Below, one piece after another: positions 35,237 to 45,173 of a stretch of 64,000 nucleotides of DNA. This DNA is from VFJZ01 sp046598415. GTDB lineage: Bacteria; Actinomycetota; Thermoleophilia; Gaiellales; F1-60-MAGs149. Numbering within the stretch: position 1 is the stretch's first letter; each line of letters opens with the position of its first letter. Location of the stretch: contig JBKJIG010000060.1 of assembly GCA_046598415.1 (NCBI GenBank), forward strand, positions 1 to 64,000, in the 5' to 3' direction. Position numbers and translations under genes: made by a program. The notes beneath the pieces were generated by a model. The model was not told where the DNA came from. It saw only the letters and a list, made by a program, of their open reading frames with translations, and searched no databases.

Positions 35237-36985
35237 ATGTCGATGCAGGGTTCCCGGGGCATAGGGGCCGCGCTTGCGGTTTCCGCCATCGCCGTGCTCG
35301 TCGCCGCCTGCGGCGGCAGTAAGTCGAGCAGCTCGTCCAGCCAGTCCACGCCGGCCCCGACGGCCTCCAGCACCACCGCCGACGGCGACCGGGCGGCGCT
35401 GATGCAACAGCACCGAGGCGGCACGCTCAAGCTGGCGGCTGTCGCCGCCGGTGGCACACTCGACCCGCAGGTGAACTACACGCTCCAGTACTGGAACCTC
35501 TACATGGGTGTCTATGACGGACTGGTCGCATTCAAGAAGGTCGGCGGCACCGACGCGTTCAATGTCGTCGCCGACCTCGCCGAGTCGATCCCGACTCCGA
35601 CCAACGGCGGGAAGACCTGGACGTTCACGCTGCGCAAGGGGATCAAGTTCTCGGACGGCCGCGAGGTGACGGTCAAGGACGCGGTGGCGTCGTTCCAACG
35701 CCTCTTCAAGGTCAAGAGCCCGACCGCGGGCGGCTTCTACGCTGGCATTGTCGGAGCGGACGTCTGCCTCAAGACGCCGGACACCTGTACCCTCGACGGC
35801 GGGGTGGTCGGCGACGAAGCCGCCGGCACCGTGACGATCAACCTGGTTGCTCCGGATGCGGAGTTCCTCTTCAAGCTCGCGGTCCCACACGCCTCGATTC
35901 TGCCTGCCGATTCGCCCAGCTCCGACGCGGGGAGTACACCGATCCCGAGCACCGGCCCGTACATGTTCACCTCGTACGACCCGAACAAGCAGCTGGTCAT
36001 GGAGCGCAACCCGAACTTCAAGGAGTGGTCGGCGGAAGGGCAGCCCGACGGCTATCCCGACTCGATCGTCGAGAGCTTCGGGTTGACGGCCGAGGCGGAG
36101 GTGACTGCGATCGAGAACGGGCAGGCCGACTGGATGCTCGATCAACCGCCGGCGGACCGTCTCAACGAGATTGGCACCACCTACGCCGACCAGGTGCATC
36201 TCAACCCGCTGACGGCGATGTGGTACGCACCGATGAACGTCAACCTCGCGCCGTTCGACAACCTCAAGGCCCGCCAGGCGGTCAACTTCGCGGTCGACCG
36301 CAACGCGACCATCCAGATCTTCGGCGGACCGAATCTGGCCGTGCCGTCCTGCCAGGTGCTGCCGCCGGGCTTCCCGGGCCATGTTGACTACTGCCCCTAC
36401 ACCGCAAATCCGGGCGCGACCTGGTCGGCTCCCGACCTGGACAAGGCCAAGCAGCTCGTGCAGGAGTCGGGTACGGCCGGCGCCAAGGTGACAGTGGTGG
36501 TGGCGGACGACGAGGTCTCGAAGGGCATGGGCACGTACCTCCAGAGCGTGCTCAACTCGATCGGGTACAGCGCGTCCGTCAAGGTGCTGTCCGGGAACAT
36601 CCAGTTCACCTACATCCAGAACACCAAGAACAAGGTCCAGATCTCCGTCAGCCAGTGGTACCAGGACTACCCGGCAGCGTCGGACTTCCTGAACGTGCTG
36701 CTCGGCTGTTCGTCCTACGTTCCCGGGTCGGATTCGAGCATCAACATCTCGGGCTTCTGCGACAAGAAGATCCAGCCCGAGATGGACGCCGCACTTGCGC
36801 TCGGCGTCACGGACCAGAAGGCAGCCGACGCGCAGTGGGCGCAGATCGACAAGGAAGTCACCGATTTGGCGCCGCAGGTGACGTTGTTCAACCCGAAGCA
36901 CGTCGACTTCGTCTCGAAGCGGGTCGGGAACTTCCAGTTCTCGGCGCAGTTCTACTGGTTGTTCGACCAGTCGTGGGTGCAGTAG
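35237..36985 (+). CDS. peptide/nickel-type ABC transporter substrate-binding lipoprotein
   Basis: A 582-residue family 5 (DppA/OppA) solute-binding protein. The signal peptide ends in a lipobox, LVAAC with Cys25 as the lipidated residue, followed by a Ser/Thr-rich linker to about residue 55. Family motifs include GGKTWTFTLRKGIKFSDGREVT and YDPNKQLVMERNPNF. It should bind short peptides or a similar solute outside the membrane and deliver it to the permeases encoded next. GAGGAGGAG at 35227-35235 precedes ATG 35237. A TAGCCT hexamer at 35210-35215 could be a -10 box. It leads a five-gene importer operon. Confidence 0.9.
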   Translation: MSMQGSRGIGAALAVSAIAVLVAACGGSKSSSSSSQSTPAPTASSTTADGDRAALMQQHRGGTLKLAAVAAGGTLDPQVNYTLQYWNLYMGVYDGLVAFKKVGGTDAFNVVADLAESIPTPTNGGKTWTFTLRKGIKFSDGREVTVKDAVASFQRLFKVKSPTAGGFYAGIVGADVCLKTPDTCTLDGGVVGDEAAGTVTINLVAPDAEFLFKLAVPHASILPADSPSSDAGSTPIPSTGPYMFTSYDPNKQLVMERNPNFKEWSAEGQPDGYPDSIVESFGLTAEAEVTAIENGQADWMLDQPPADRLNEIGTTYADQVHLNPLTAMWYAPMNVNLAPFDNLKARQAVNFAVDRNATIQIFGGPNLAVPSCQVLPPGFPGHVDYCPYTANPGATWSAPDLDKAKQLVQESGTAGAKVTVVVADDEVSKGMGTYLQSVLNSIGYSASVKVLSGNIQFTYIQNTKNKVQISVSQWYQDYPAASDFLNVLLGCSSYVPGSDSSINISGFCDKKIQPEMDAALALGVTDQKAADAQWAQIDKEVTDLAPQVTLFNPKHVDFVSKRVGNFQFSAQFYWLFDQSWVQ

Positions 36986-36992
36986 CGCGAGC

Positions 36993-38018
36993 GTGAGTGC
37001 CGAGAGCCTCAGCGCAGCTGCTCCGGCGCAGCCGCGGGCGCCGGGCGGGAGCCCTTGGGCTCTTGCCCGGCGCCGGCTACTGCGAAACCGGGTGGCGATC
37101 GTCATGTTCGGCGTGCTCGTGGTGGTCGTGGCCGCCTGCCTGGCGGCTCCGCTCTACGCCCATTCGATCGCGAACACCGACCCGTTCCGGTCGAACCTGC
37201 AGGGCACGACCCTCGTGGGAGGAAAGGCGGTGCCGGTGATGGCGTCATCGACCACGGGCCTCGGCCTGGGTGTGACGCCGATCGGCCCGACGTGGGACCC
37301 AGCGCACTACTTTCTCGGAGCTGACAACCAGGGGCGCGACGTCGCTGCCCGCCTGCTCTACGGCGGCCGCAACTCGCTCATGATCGGCGTCGCTTCGGCC
37401 TTGCTCTGCTGCTTTTTGGCAACGCTGGTCGGCCTGATTGCGGGCTTCTTCGGCGGCATCACGGATGGTGTCATCTCGCGCGGGCTCGACATCATCTGGG
37501 CCTTCCCGGTGTACCTGCTCGCGATCTCGTTGTCCGTCGTCTTGATCTCGCAGGGCATCAACCTCGGCGTCGTCACGATCACGGCTGGCAGCCTCTGGTT
37601 GCCGATCTTCATCATCGCCTTGGTGTTCGTGCCGTACGTCGCCCGGCCAATTCGCGGACAGGTGCTCTCACTGCGACAGAAGGAGTTCGTCGAAGCCGCA
37701 ATCGGGCTCGGGGCGTCGGATCTCCGCCTGATCTTCGCCGAGATCCTGCCGAACGTCATCACCAGCGTGATCGTCTTCCTCCCGCTGATGGTGGCCGTGA
37801 ACATGCTGACAGAGTCGGCCTTGTCGTTCCTGTCGATCGGCGTCCAGCCACCCGACGCATCGTGGGGCACGATCATTCTCGATGGCCAGCAGCTGATCTA
37901 CACCCGGCCGTGGGTCGCGATCGCACCGGGCGTGGCGATCGCCGTCACCGTGCTCGCCCTGAACGTGCTCGGCGACGGCATCCGCGATGCCCTCGACCCC
38001 AGGGCGAAGCTGCGCTGA
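36993..38018 (+). CDS. dipeptide/oligopeptide ABC permease, DppC type
   Basis: A 341-residue inner-membrane permease with an N-terminal helix (about 35-55), a long external loop and a five-helix core. The EAA loop is visible as EFVEAAIGLGASDLRLIFAEILPN. The C-terminus ends in GDGIRDALDPRAKLR, typical of DppC/OppC. The GTG start is 8 bp after the lipoprotein stop. The DppC-type gene comes before the DppB-type gene here, which is the reverse of the usual B-C order. Confidence 0.9.
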   Translation: MSAESLSAAAPAQPRAPGGSPWALARRRLLRNRVAIVMFGVLVVVVAACLAAPLYAHSIANTDPFRSNLQGTTLVGGKAVPVMASSTTGLGLGVTPIGPTWDPAHYFLGADNQGRDVAARLLYGGRNSLMIGVASALLCCFLATLVGLIAGFFGGITDGVISRGLDIIWAFPVYLLAISLSVVLISQGINLGVVTITAGSLWLPIFIIALVFVPYVARPIRGQVLSLRQKEFVEAAIGLGASDLRLIFAEILPNVITSVIVFLPLMVAVNMLTESALSFLSIGVQPPDASWGTIILDGQQLIYTRPWVAIAPGVAIAVTVLALNVLGDGIRDALDPRAKLR

Positions 38019-38986
38019 TGGGCTACTTCCTGGTCCGCCGGTTCGCCTCGACGCTGCTCGTCCTGTTCGCGATCAGCGTGCTCGTGTTCCTGATCTTCTT
38101 CGCGACGCCCGGCGTCGACCCGGCGGCGCGCATCGCCGGGCGGAACGCGTCCCAGGAGACCCTTCGGGCCGTGCGGCACGACTTCGGGTTCGACCGCCCG
38201 TTGCCGGTCCAGTACGGCATCATGATGCGCAAGCTCTTCATTAGCCGCGACCTGACGAGCTTTGTCAATCGCGGCACCCGGGTCATCCCCCAGGTCACGG
38301 AGGCGGCGCCGGTGACGTTCTCACTCGTGCTCGGTGCGGCCATGATCTGGGTGGTCGTCGCGATCGCTATGGGCCTGGCTGCTGCCGTCCTACGCGGTAC
38401 CTTCGTCGATCCGCTGTTGATGGTCCTCGGCCTGATCGGCATCTCGGTACCCGTGTTCTGGCTCGGCGAGGTCGCGAACCTCGTCGCCCAGAATCGGCTG
38501 CACGACTCGGTCTTCTCCTGGGTGCCGCCACTCGGCTACACGCCGTTCACCAGCGACCCCTGGCTGTGGTTCAAGACCATGCTGATCCCGTGGCTGGTGC
38601 TCGCCACCACCTACGTCGGCCTCTACGGCCGCGTCCTGCGCTCGGCGTTGATCGAGACCCAGGAGGAGGACTACGTTCGCACCGCGCGCGCCAAGGGGCT
38701 GACCGAGGGCAGGGTGCTGCTGCGGCACACGCTGCGAACGTCGCTGATCGTGTTCGTATCGCTCTTCGGCCTCGACTTCGGAGCGCTGGTCGGGGGGAGC
38801 GCGCTGCTGACGGAAGTGGTTTTTGGCCTGCAGGGGGTCGGGAAGCTCACCTACGAGGGGCTTCGGAACCTCGACCTGCCGGTGATCATGGCCTGCGTCA
38901 TGTACGCCGCCTTCTTCGTGGTGGTGGCCAACGCGATCGTGGACGTGGTCTACGCCTGGCTCGACCCGCGGGTGCGCCGTGCCTGA
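38018..38986 (+). CDS. dipeptide/oligopeptide ABC permease, DppB type
   Basis: A 322-residue permease with six predicted helices. It opens with FLVRRFASTLLVLFAISVLVF, the conserved first helix of DppB/OppB, and has the large loop, then EEDYVRTARAKGLTEGRVLLRHTLR as the EAA loop that contacts the ATPase. ATG 38018 overlaps the stop of the previous gene by one base (TGATG). The C-terminal VVYAWLDPRVR is typical. With the DppC-type subunit it forms the channel. Confidence 0.9.
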   Translation: MGYFLVRRFASTLLVLFAISVLVFLIFFATPGVDPAARIAGRNASQETLRAVRHDFGFDRPLPVQYGIMMRKLFISRDLTSFVNRGTRVIPQVTEAAPVTFSLVLGAAMIWVVVAIAMGLAAAVLRGTFVDPLLMVLGLIGISVPVFWLGEVANLVAQNRLHDSVFSWVPPLGYTPFTSDPWLWFKTMLIPWLVLATTYVGLYGRVLRSALIETQEEDYVRTARAKGLTEGRVLLRHTLRTSLIVFVSLFGLDFGALVGGSALLTEVVFGLQGVGKLTYEGLRNLDLPVIMACVMYAAFFVVVANAIVDVVYAWLDPRVRRA

Positions 38987-40003
38987 CGAGGCGATCCTCG
39001 ATGTCCGTGATCTCCGGGTCTCGTTTCGCACCGAGGCTGGCATCGTCCGCGCCGTGGACGGCCTCTCGCTGACGCTTCGCAAGGGAGAGGTGCTCGGCAT
39101 CGTCGGCGAGTCGGGTTCGGGCAAGAGCGTCTCGGTGATGACGATCATGCGCCTGATTCGCGACCCGAATGCGATCGTCGAGGGGCAGGTGCTCTACGGC
39201 GGACGCGACCTGATGCAGCTCAGCCAACGCGAGATGCGATCGGTTCGCGGTGGAGAGATCGGCATGATCTTCCAGGACCCGATGACCGCCTTGACGCCGG
39301 TGTACACCGTCGGCTGGCAGATCAGGGAGCAGCTGCATGCCCACGAGTCGTTGTCGAAACGCGGCGCTCGGCTCCGCGCCGTGGAACTGCTGGCCGAGGT
39401 CGGGATTCCCAACGCGGCGAAACGCGCGAACGACTATCCGCACCAGTTCTCGGGTGGGATGCGACAGCGCGTGATGATCGCTATGGCGCTGTCCTGTAAT
39501 CCTGCGCTGCTGATCGCCGACGAGCCGACCACGGCTCTGGACGTGACGATCCAGGCGCAGATCCTCGACCTGATGCGACGCCTCCAGCGCGACTTCGACT
39601 CGTCGATCATTCTCATCACGCACGACATGGGAGTGATCGCCGACATCGCTGACAGGGTGGTCGTCATGTACGCCGGGAGGGCGGTTGAGGTCGGCACCAA
39701 GCGCGAGGTATTCACCGACCCGCAGCACCCGTATACCTGGGGACTGCAAGGATCGATCCCCCGCATCGACCGGCCTCGAGTGCATCGGCTCGCCGCGATC
39801 CCGGGGCTGCCGCCGCAGCTGATTGCGCTTCCGCCTGGATGTGGATTCGCGCCGCGCTGCCGGCACCGATTCGACCGGTGCGACGCGCGACCCGAGTTAG
39901 CCGATCGCGTTGGCGGCGGGCATCTGGACGCCTGCCACCTCGAGCTCGGCGTCCGCGCGGCGTTGCGGGCGGCAACCCTCGAGCCGGGCAAGGAGCGGGC
40001 GCG

Positions 40004-40007
<4 letters not shown>
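38979..40007 (+). CDS. oligopeptide ABC transporter ATP-binding protein, DppD type
   Basis: A 342-residue ATPase. Walker A is GESGSGKS (43-50), the signature is FSGGMRQRV and Walker B is LLIADEPTTALD. The C-terminal extension has the oligopeptide/dipeptide transporter motif with four Cys residues (CGFAPRCRHRFDRC, then CHLE), which in relatives of this family is thought to bind an iron-sulfur cluster. The GTG start overlaps the previous gene by 8 bp, and the stop overlaps the next start (ATGA). Confidence 0.92.
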
Positions 40008-40987
<980 letters not shown>

Positions 40988-41021
40988 GAGGCTCAGACGT
41001 GATCTGCGAGGACGCCTCAGG

Positions 41022-41371
41022 CGCCTCGTCATGGGCATGTGGCTCGATTCCTCGAAGATCACCCAGCGCGATCCGGGGATGCGGTCGTGGATGGTGCTGA
41101 CGACGTCTCCCTGTCGTGACGGCCGAAAACGAGCAGGGTGGGCGTCGCGATCTCGTGCAGCCGCGGCGTGATGGCCCGGCTGGACAGCGCGCCGATGCAG
41201 TGGAACTCGCGCGGCCCGTTCATCGTGCTGGTACACCGTCGGTTCGGCGACGCTGCTGCACGCAGTCAGGCTGCGGAACCCGGGCAGCCGTGGCGGTCGG
41301 AGAACAGCTTGGTTGGCGGCCTCGTACTCCGGGTCGTCAGACATCCCCACCTGAAGCATGGCACCGGACAC
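41022..41371 (-). pseudogene. decayed proline iminopeptidase-like alpha/beta hydrolase, C-terminal part
   Basis: Three fragments of one protein lie in order on the minus strand but in two reading frames. DDPEYEAANQAV and TVYQ are in one frame (41371 to about 41240). TMNGPREFHCIG and IATPTLLVFGRHD follow in another (about 41230-41115). STIHDRIPGSRW and IFEESSHMPM return to the first (about 41095-41022). This is the C-terminal third of a proline-iminopeptidase-type hydrolase, including the acid (GRHD) and His (SSHMP) regions, broken by at least two frameshifts. The N-terminal two thirds with the nucleophile serine are missing: the prk gene begins 8 bp away. Confidence 0.8.
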
Positions 41372-41378
41372 GCCGGCG

Positions 41379-42314
41379 TCATGATGTCGCGGTGACGCGA
41401 TCGGCGCGCGACCCCTCGCCGCCGAGAGCGACCGAGGCGCGGGCCGTCACCAGGTGGTAAACGATCAGCAGCTGCACCAGCGCGAGCGACTCGGAGCGGT
41501 GCAGGTGGGTGCCGATCGTGAACTCGCCGAGCCGCTCGGAGCGCAGGTGGCTGGCGAAGTGCAGGCGATCCCAGATCGCTTCCTCGATCTGCGCGGCGTA
41601 GGCCGGCTCGATGTCGCCGGCGATCAGCAGCGTCATCTCGTCCTCGCCCTCGATCAGGGTCATCCCCGGCTCGTCCTCGTCGATGTACGGCGCGAGGTCG
41701 GGGTGGACGAGGCCGGAGCGCAGCGTCACGCGGGCGCAGAGATGGCTCGCGTCGCCGTGGTCGCCGGGCAGGAATGCGATCACCATGTCGGCGAATCGTT
41801 GCTGCGGCCGCACGTACGTGGCCGAGTCCGGCTCGCGCCGGTCGAGCTCCTCGAGCACCTGGTCGGTGGTGTAACCGCGCCGCGAGCAGTCGCGATCGAC
41901 CTTCCACTGACGCCGCATCTCCTCCGGCGGGGCCAGGAAGATGCGGATGTCATAGACGTCGCGCAACGCCTGTGTGTGGTAGCCGAGCAGGCCCTCGACG
42001 ACCGTGAACTGTCGCGGCGTGATGTACACCGGCGGTGCGAAGGTGCCGTCCTTGTGCTGGTAGACCGGCTTCAGGATCGAGCGGCCGCCGCGCACCTCGC
42101 GGAGATGCTGCTCCATGATGTCGACGTAGTTGCACTCGGGATCGAGCGGCGTGATGGCGCGCTCGGCGCGTTGCTTGCGGTCGAACCGGTGGTAATCGTC
42201 GGCGGCGATGTGCGTGACGTGCTCCTCGCCGAGCAGCCGGACGATGCCGCGCGTGATGGTGGTCTTGCCGGCCGCGGAGTCGCCGACGACGCCGAGGATG
42301 ACGGGCCGCGGCAC
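41379..42314 (-). CDS. prk: phosphoribulokinase
   Basis: A 311-residue kinase that phosphorylates ribulose 5-phosphate to ribulose 1,5-bisphosphate, the RuBisCO substrate. The P-loop is GDSAAGKTT (11-19), followed by HIAADDYHRFDRKQR and DPECNYVDIMEQHL, typical of the bacterial enzyme. Unlike the plant enzyme, it has no Cys in the P-loop, so that form of thioredoxin control is absent. GTG 42314 starts 2 bp after the cbbX stop. It is the last gene of the cbbL-cbbS-cbbX-prk operon. Confidence 0.92.
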   Translation of the reverse strand: MPRPVILGVVGDSAAGKTTITRGIVRLLGEEHVTHIAADDYHRFDRKQRAERAITPLDPECNYVDIMEQHLREVRGGRSILKPVYQHKDGTFAPPVYITPRQFTVVEGLLGYHTQALRDVYDIRIFLAPPEEMRRQWKVDRDCSRRGYTTDQVLEELDRREPDSATYVRPQQRFADMVIAFLPGDHGDASHLCARVTLRSGLVHPDLAPYIDEDEPGMTLIEGEDEMTLLIAGDIEPAYAAQIEEAIWDRLHFASHLRSERLGEFTIGTHLHRSESLALVQLLIVYHLVTARASVALGGEGSRADRVTATS

Positions 42315-42316
42315 GG

Positions 42317-43204
42317 TCAGCTCCCGTCGCCGAACACGGAGCTCTTCAGCAGGTCGGAGGCCGCGATCGTGGCCAGGTCGTCGCGCGACAGCGGGCCTGG
42401 CCGATCGAACAGCCGCGCGGCCTGGCGAAGGCGCGCGCGATCGATCGCGTTGCGGATGCTGCGTGCGTTCGCGAACCGCGGCTGCCCGATCCGGCGTTCG
42501 ATGTAGGCGACGAGTGCCATCTCGGCATCGTCGTCGAGCTCGTAGGAGCGCTGCTGCAGCATCAGCCGCGCGATCGCGACCAGCTCGTCGACGGTGTAGT
42601 CGGGAAAGGCGATGTGGTGCGCCACGCGGGACCCCATGCCGGGGTTGAGCTGGAAGAAGTCCTCCATCGGTTCGCGATAGCCGGCCAGGATCACCACCAG
42701 CCGGTCGCGGTCGGCCTCCATCGCCGACAGCAGGATCTCGATCACCTCACGGCCGTAGTCCCGTTCGTTCTCGGGCCGGTCGAGGTAGTACGCCTCGTCG
42801 ATGAACAACACCCCGCCGTAGGCGCGCTTCAGGACCTCCTTGGTCTTCGGCGCCGTGTGGCCGACGTACTGGCCGACCAGGTCGTCGCGCGTGACCGACA
42901 CCACCTGGGGGCGCTCGACGTAGCCGAGCCGGTGGAGGATCTCCGCCATGCGCAGCGCGACCGTCGTCTTGCCCGTTCCCGGGTTGCCGGTGAAGCTCAT
43001 GTGCAGCGACGGGCGCGCGGCGACGAGGCCGGCGTCGGCGCGGAGGCGATCGATGATCAGCAGTGCGGCGATCTCGCGGATGCGCGTCTTCACGGGCCGC
43101 AGGGCGACCAGGTCGCGGTCGATCTCTGCCAGGACGACCTCGACATCTCGACGGAGGCTCGCGTCGTCCGTCCCGTGCAGCGGCACGGCCACCGTGGCGG
43201 TCAC
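42317..43204 (-). CDS. cbbX: red-type RuBisCO activase CbbX
   Basis: A 295-residue AAA+ protein. Walker A is GNPGTGKT (73-80), Walker B is LFIDEA (133-138), and a GQYVGHT pore-loop segment lies at about 111-117. CbbX uses ATP to pull the C-terminus of the large subunit and release tight-binding sugar phosphates. Its presence marks a red-type (form IC/ID) enzyme. The frame is open far upstream, but that is inside cbbS and cbbL; GTG 43204 overlaps the cbbS stop (GTGA) and gives the family length. Confidence 0.93.
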   Translation of the reverse strand: MTATVAVPLHGTDDASLRRDVEVVLAEIDRDLVALRPVKTRIREIAALLIIDRLRADAGLVAARPSLHMSFTGNPGTGKTTVALRMAEILHRLGYVERPQVVSVTRDDLVGQYVGHTAPKTKEVLKRAYGGVLFIDEAYYLDRPENERDYGREVIEILLSAMEADRDRLVVILAGYREPMEDFFQLNPGMGSRVAHHIAFPDYTVDELVAIARLMLQQRSYELDDDAEMALVAYIERRIGQPRFANARSIRNAIDRARLRQAARLFDRPGPLSRDDLATIAASDLLKSSVFGDGS

Positions 43205-43635
43205 GCCGGCTCCCGGTAGCGGCGCCCGGAAGGCACGTCGGTGGCGTAGGAGTGCAACGTATAACGGATCTGGCGATCGGCCTGCTCCTGGCGCTCCAGC
43301 CGGAAGCCCGGCTCGTGGTCGGGCCGCCCGACGATGAACGACAGCGCCGTCGTCTGCCGGCCGAGCGAGCGGTCGTAACAGACAACCTTGACGTAGGCGT
43401 GCGGGTTTGCGGCACGGGCGGCCAGCACGTCGGCCATCGGCAGGGCGACGTCGCGCTCGCCGAGGTCGAAGTGCGGCGTCCCCCACATCTCCCACAGCGA
43501 GTTGCGCGGGTGCGGGTCGTCGGTGTGCTCGACCATGATCGACCAGCCGTTCCGCAGGGCGTAGCGCAGCTGCGCCTCGATCTGCGCGTCGTTGAGGTCG
43601 GGCAGGAAGGAAAAGGCGCCCTGGGTGATCCGCAT
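43201..43635 (-). CDS. cbbS: RuBisCO small subunit, form IC
   Basis: A 144-residue small subunit. It opens with ITQGAFSFLPDLND, and has WSIMVEHTDDPHPRNSLWEMWG and a C-terminal extension with DRQIRYTLHSYATDVPSGRRY, which forms the extra beta-hairpin of red-type small subunits. The ATG at 43635 is preceded by GGAGG. It lies 9 bp after the cbbL stop. Confidence 0.95.
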   Translation of the reverse strand: MRITQGAFSFLPDLNDAQIEAQLRYALRNGWSIMVEHTDDPHPRNSLWEMWGTPHFDLGERDVALPMADVLAARAANPHAYVKVVCYDRSLGRQTTALSFIVGRPDHEPGFRLERQEQADRQIRYTLHSYATDVPSGRRYREPA

Positions 43636-43644
43636 CGGTGCCTC

Positions 43645-45090
43645 CTAGGCCAACGTCGGGGTGACGACGACATCGGGCGTATCGGTCGACTCGTAGTCGA
43701 AGGTGATGTCCTTCCAGACCTCGAGCGCCGCATCGAGCTCGGGGCAGCCCTTCGCGGCTCCGGCGAGGATGTCCGGGCCCTCCCGATAGAAGTCGCGGCC
43801 CTCGTTGCGGGCCTGGATCATGGCCTCGACGGCGACCCGGTTGGCCGTCGCACCGGCGGCGATCCCCAGCGGGTGGCCGATCGTGCCGCCGCCGAACTGC
43901 AGCACGCAGTCCTCGCCCAGGTGGTGTAACAGCTGGTGCATCTGGCCGGCGTGGATACCGCCGGACGCGACCGGCATCACGCCGGGGAGCGCCGCCCAGT
44001 CCTGGTCGAAGTACAGACCGGTGGCCGGGTTCGCCGTGTTGTACGGCTGCCGGCAGATGTCGTAGTAGCCGCGCACGTTGCCGGGGTCGCCCTCGAGCTT
44101 GCCGACGACGGTGCCGGCGTGAATGTGGTCGACGCCGATCAGCCGGCACCACTTTGCGAGCACGCGGAACGACATGCCGTGGCTCTTCTGCCGGGTGTAG
44201 GTGCTGTGCCCGGCGCGGTGCAGGTGCAGGATCACGCCGTTGGCGCGACACCACCTGGCCATCGACTGCAGCGCCGTGTAGCCGACGGTGAGGTCGACCA
44301 TCACGATCACGCTGCCGATGTCGCGAGCGAACTCGGCGCGCTCGTACATCTCCTCCATCGAGGCCGCGGTGATGTTCATGTAGTGGCCCTTGACCTCGCC
44401 GGTGGCAGCCGAGGCGCGCATGACCGCCTCCATCGCGAACAGGTAGCGGTCGCGCCAGCGCATGAACGGCTGCGAGTTGATGTTCTCGTCGTCCTTGGTG
44501 AAGTCGAGCCCGCCGCGCAACGCCTCGTAGACGACGCGGCTGTAGTTCTTGGCCGATAGGCCGAGCTTCGGCTTCGTGGTGGCGCCGAGCAGCGGCCGGC
44601 CGAACTTGTCGAGGTACTCGCGCTCCATCACGATCCCGTGGGCCGGTCCCTGGAACGTCTTCACGTAGTGCGCCGGGATGCGCATGTCCTCGAGCCGGAG
44701 CGCCTTCAGCGCCTTGAACCCGAACACGTTGCCGATGATCGACGACGACAGGTTCGCGATCGACCCCTCCTCGAACAGGTCGAGGTCGTACGCGATGTAG
44801 GCGATGTACTGGGACGGGTCGCCCGGCACCGGATCGACCCGGTAGGCCTTCGCCTGGTAGTGCTCGTACGGGGTCAGGCGGTCGGTCCAGACGACCGTCC
44901 AGGTCGCGGTCGACGACTCGCCGGCCACGGCGGCGGCCGCCTCGATCGGATCGACCCCGTCCTGTGGCGTGATCCGGAAGGCGGTCAGCACGTCGGTGTC
45001 GCGCGGCTCGTAGTCGGGATCCCAGTAACCCATCTGGGCATACGGCGTCACGCCTGCCGTCCAGCGATCCTTCGGGGGGCTCGTGGTCAT
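43645..45090 (-). CDS. cbbL: RuBisCO large subunit, form IC
   Basis: A 481-residue large subunit that carboxylates ribulose 1,5-bisphosphate. All key residues are in place: Lys173 and Lys175 (GATTKPKLG), the carbamylated Lys199 with Asp201 and Glu202 (FTKDDEN), His291 and Arg292 (LHLHRAGH), His324 and loop-6 Lys331 (TVVGKLEGD). It should be fully active. ATG 45090 is chosen; a longer reading to 45165 runs through the promoter region. It begins the operon and is divergent from cbbR by 83 bp. Confidence 0.96.
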   Translation of the reverse strand: MTTSPPKDRWTAGVTPYAQMGYWDPDYEPRDTDVLTAFRITPQDGVDPIEAAAAVAGESSTATWTVVWTDRLTPYEHYQAKAYRVDPVPGDPSQYIAYIAYDLDLFEEGSIANLSSSIIGNVFGFKALKALRLEDMRIPAHYVKTFQGPAHGIVMEREYLDKFGRPLLGATTKPKLGLSAKNYSRVVYEALRGGLDFTKDDENINSQPFMRWRDRYLFAMEAVMRASAATGEVKGHYMNITAASMEEMYERAEFARDIGSVIVMVDLTVGYTALQSMARWCRANGVILHLHRAGHSTYTRQKSHGMSFRVLAKWCRLIGVDHIHAGTVVGKLEGDPGNVRGYYDICRQPYNTANPATGLYFDQDWAALPGVMPVASGGIHAGQMHQLLHHLGEDCVLQFGGGTIGHPLGIAAGATANRVAVEAMIQARNEGRDFYREGPDILAGAAKGCPELDAALEVWKDITFDYESTDTPDVVVTPTLA

Positions 45091-45114
45091 GGGCGAACCT
45101 TCGCTGATTGTCAA

Positions 45115-45172
45115 TTTGATGGCAAGCAAAATATTCGCGCGAACAAACAGGTCATTGCCTATCATTCGCGAA
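45115..45172. promoter_or_regulatory. probable CbbR operator region
   Basis: The 83-bp cbbL-cbbR gap holds TTTG-N8-CAAA (45115-45130), a T-N11-A-like dyad, and two palindromes sharing ATTCGCG, TTCGCGCGAA (45134-45143) and TTCGCGAA (45165-45172), placed 31 bp apart, close to three helical turns. The second touches the cbbR start. This fits a LysR-type regulator binding cooperatively across the divergent promoters. Confidence 0.55.
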
Positions 45173-45173
45173 C

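Noticed and set aside
34862..37105. A 747-codon minus-strand frame across the YunG-like and lipoprotein genes.
   Set aside because: It is antisense to a lipoprotein gene with signal peptide, lipobox and ribosome-binding site, and it has no motif of its own.
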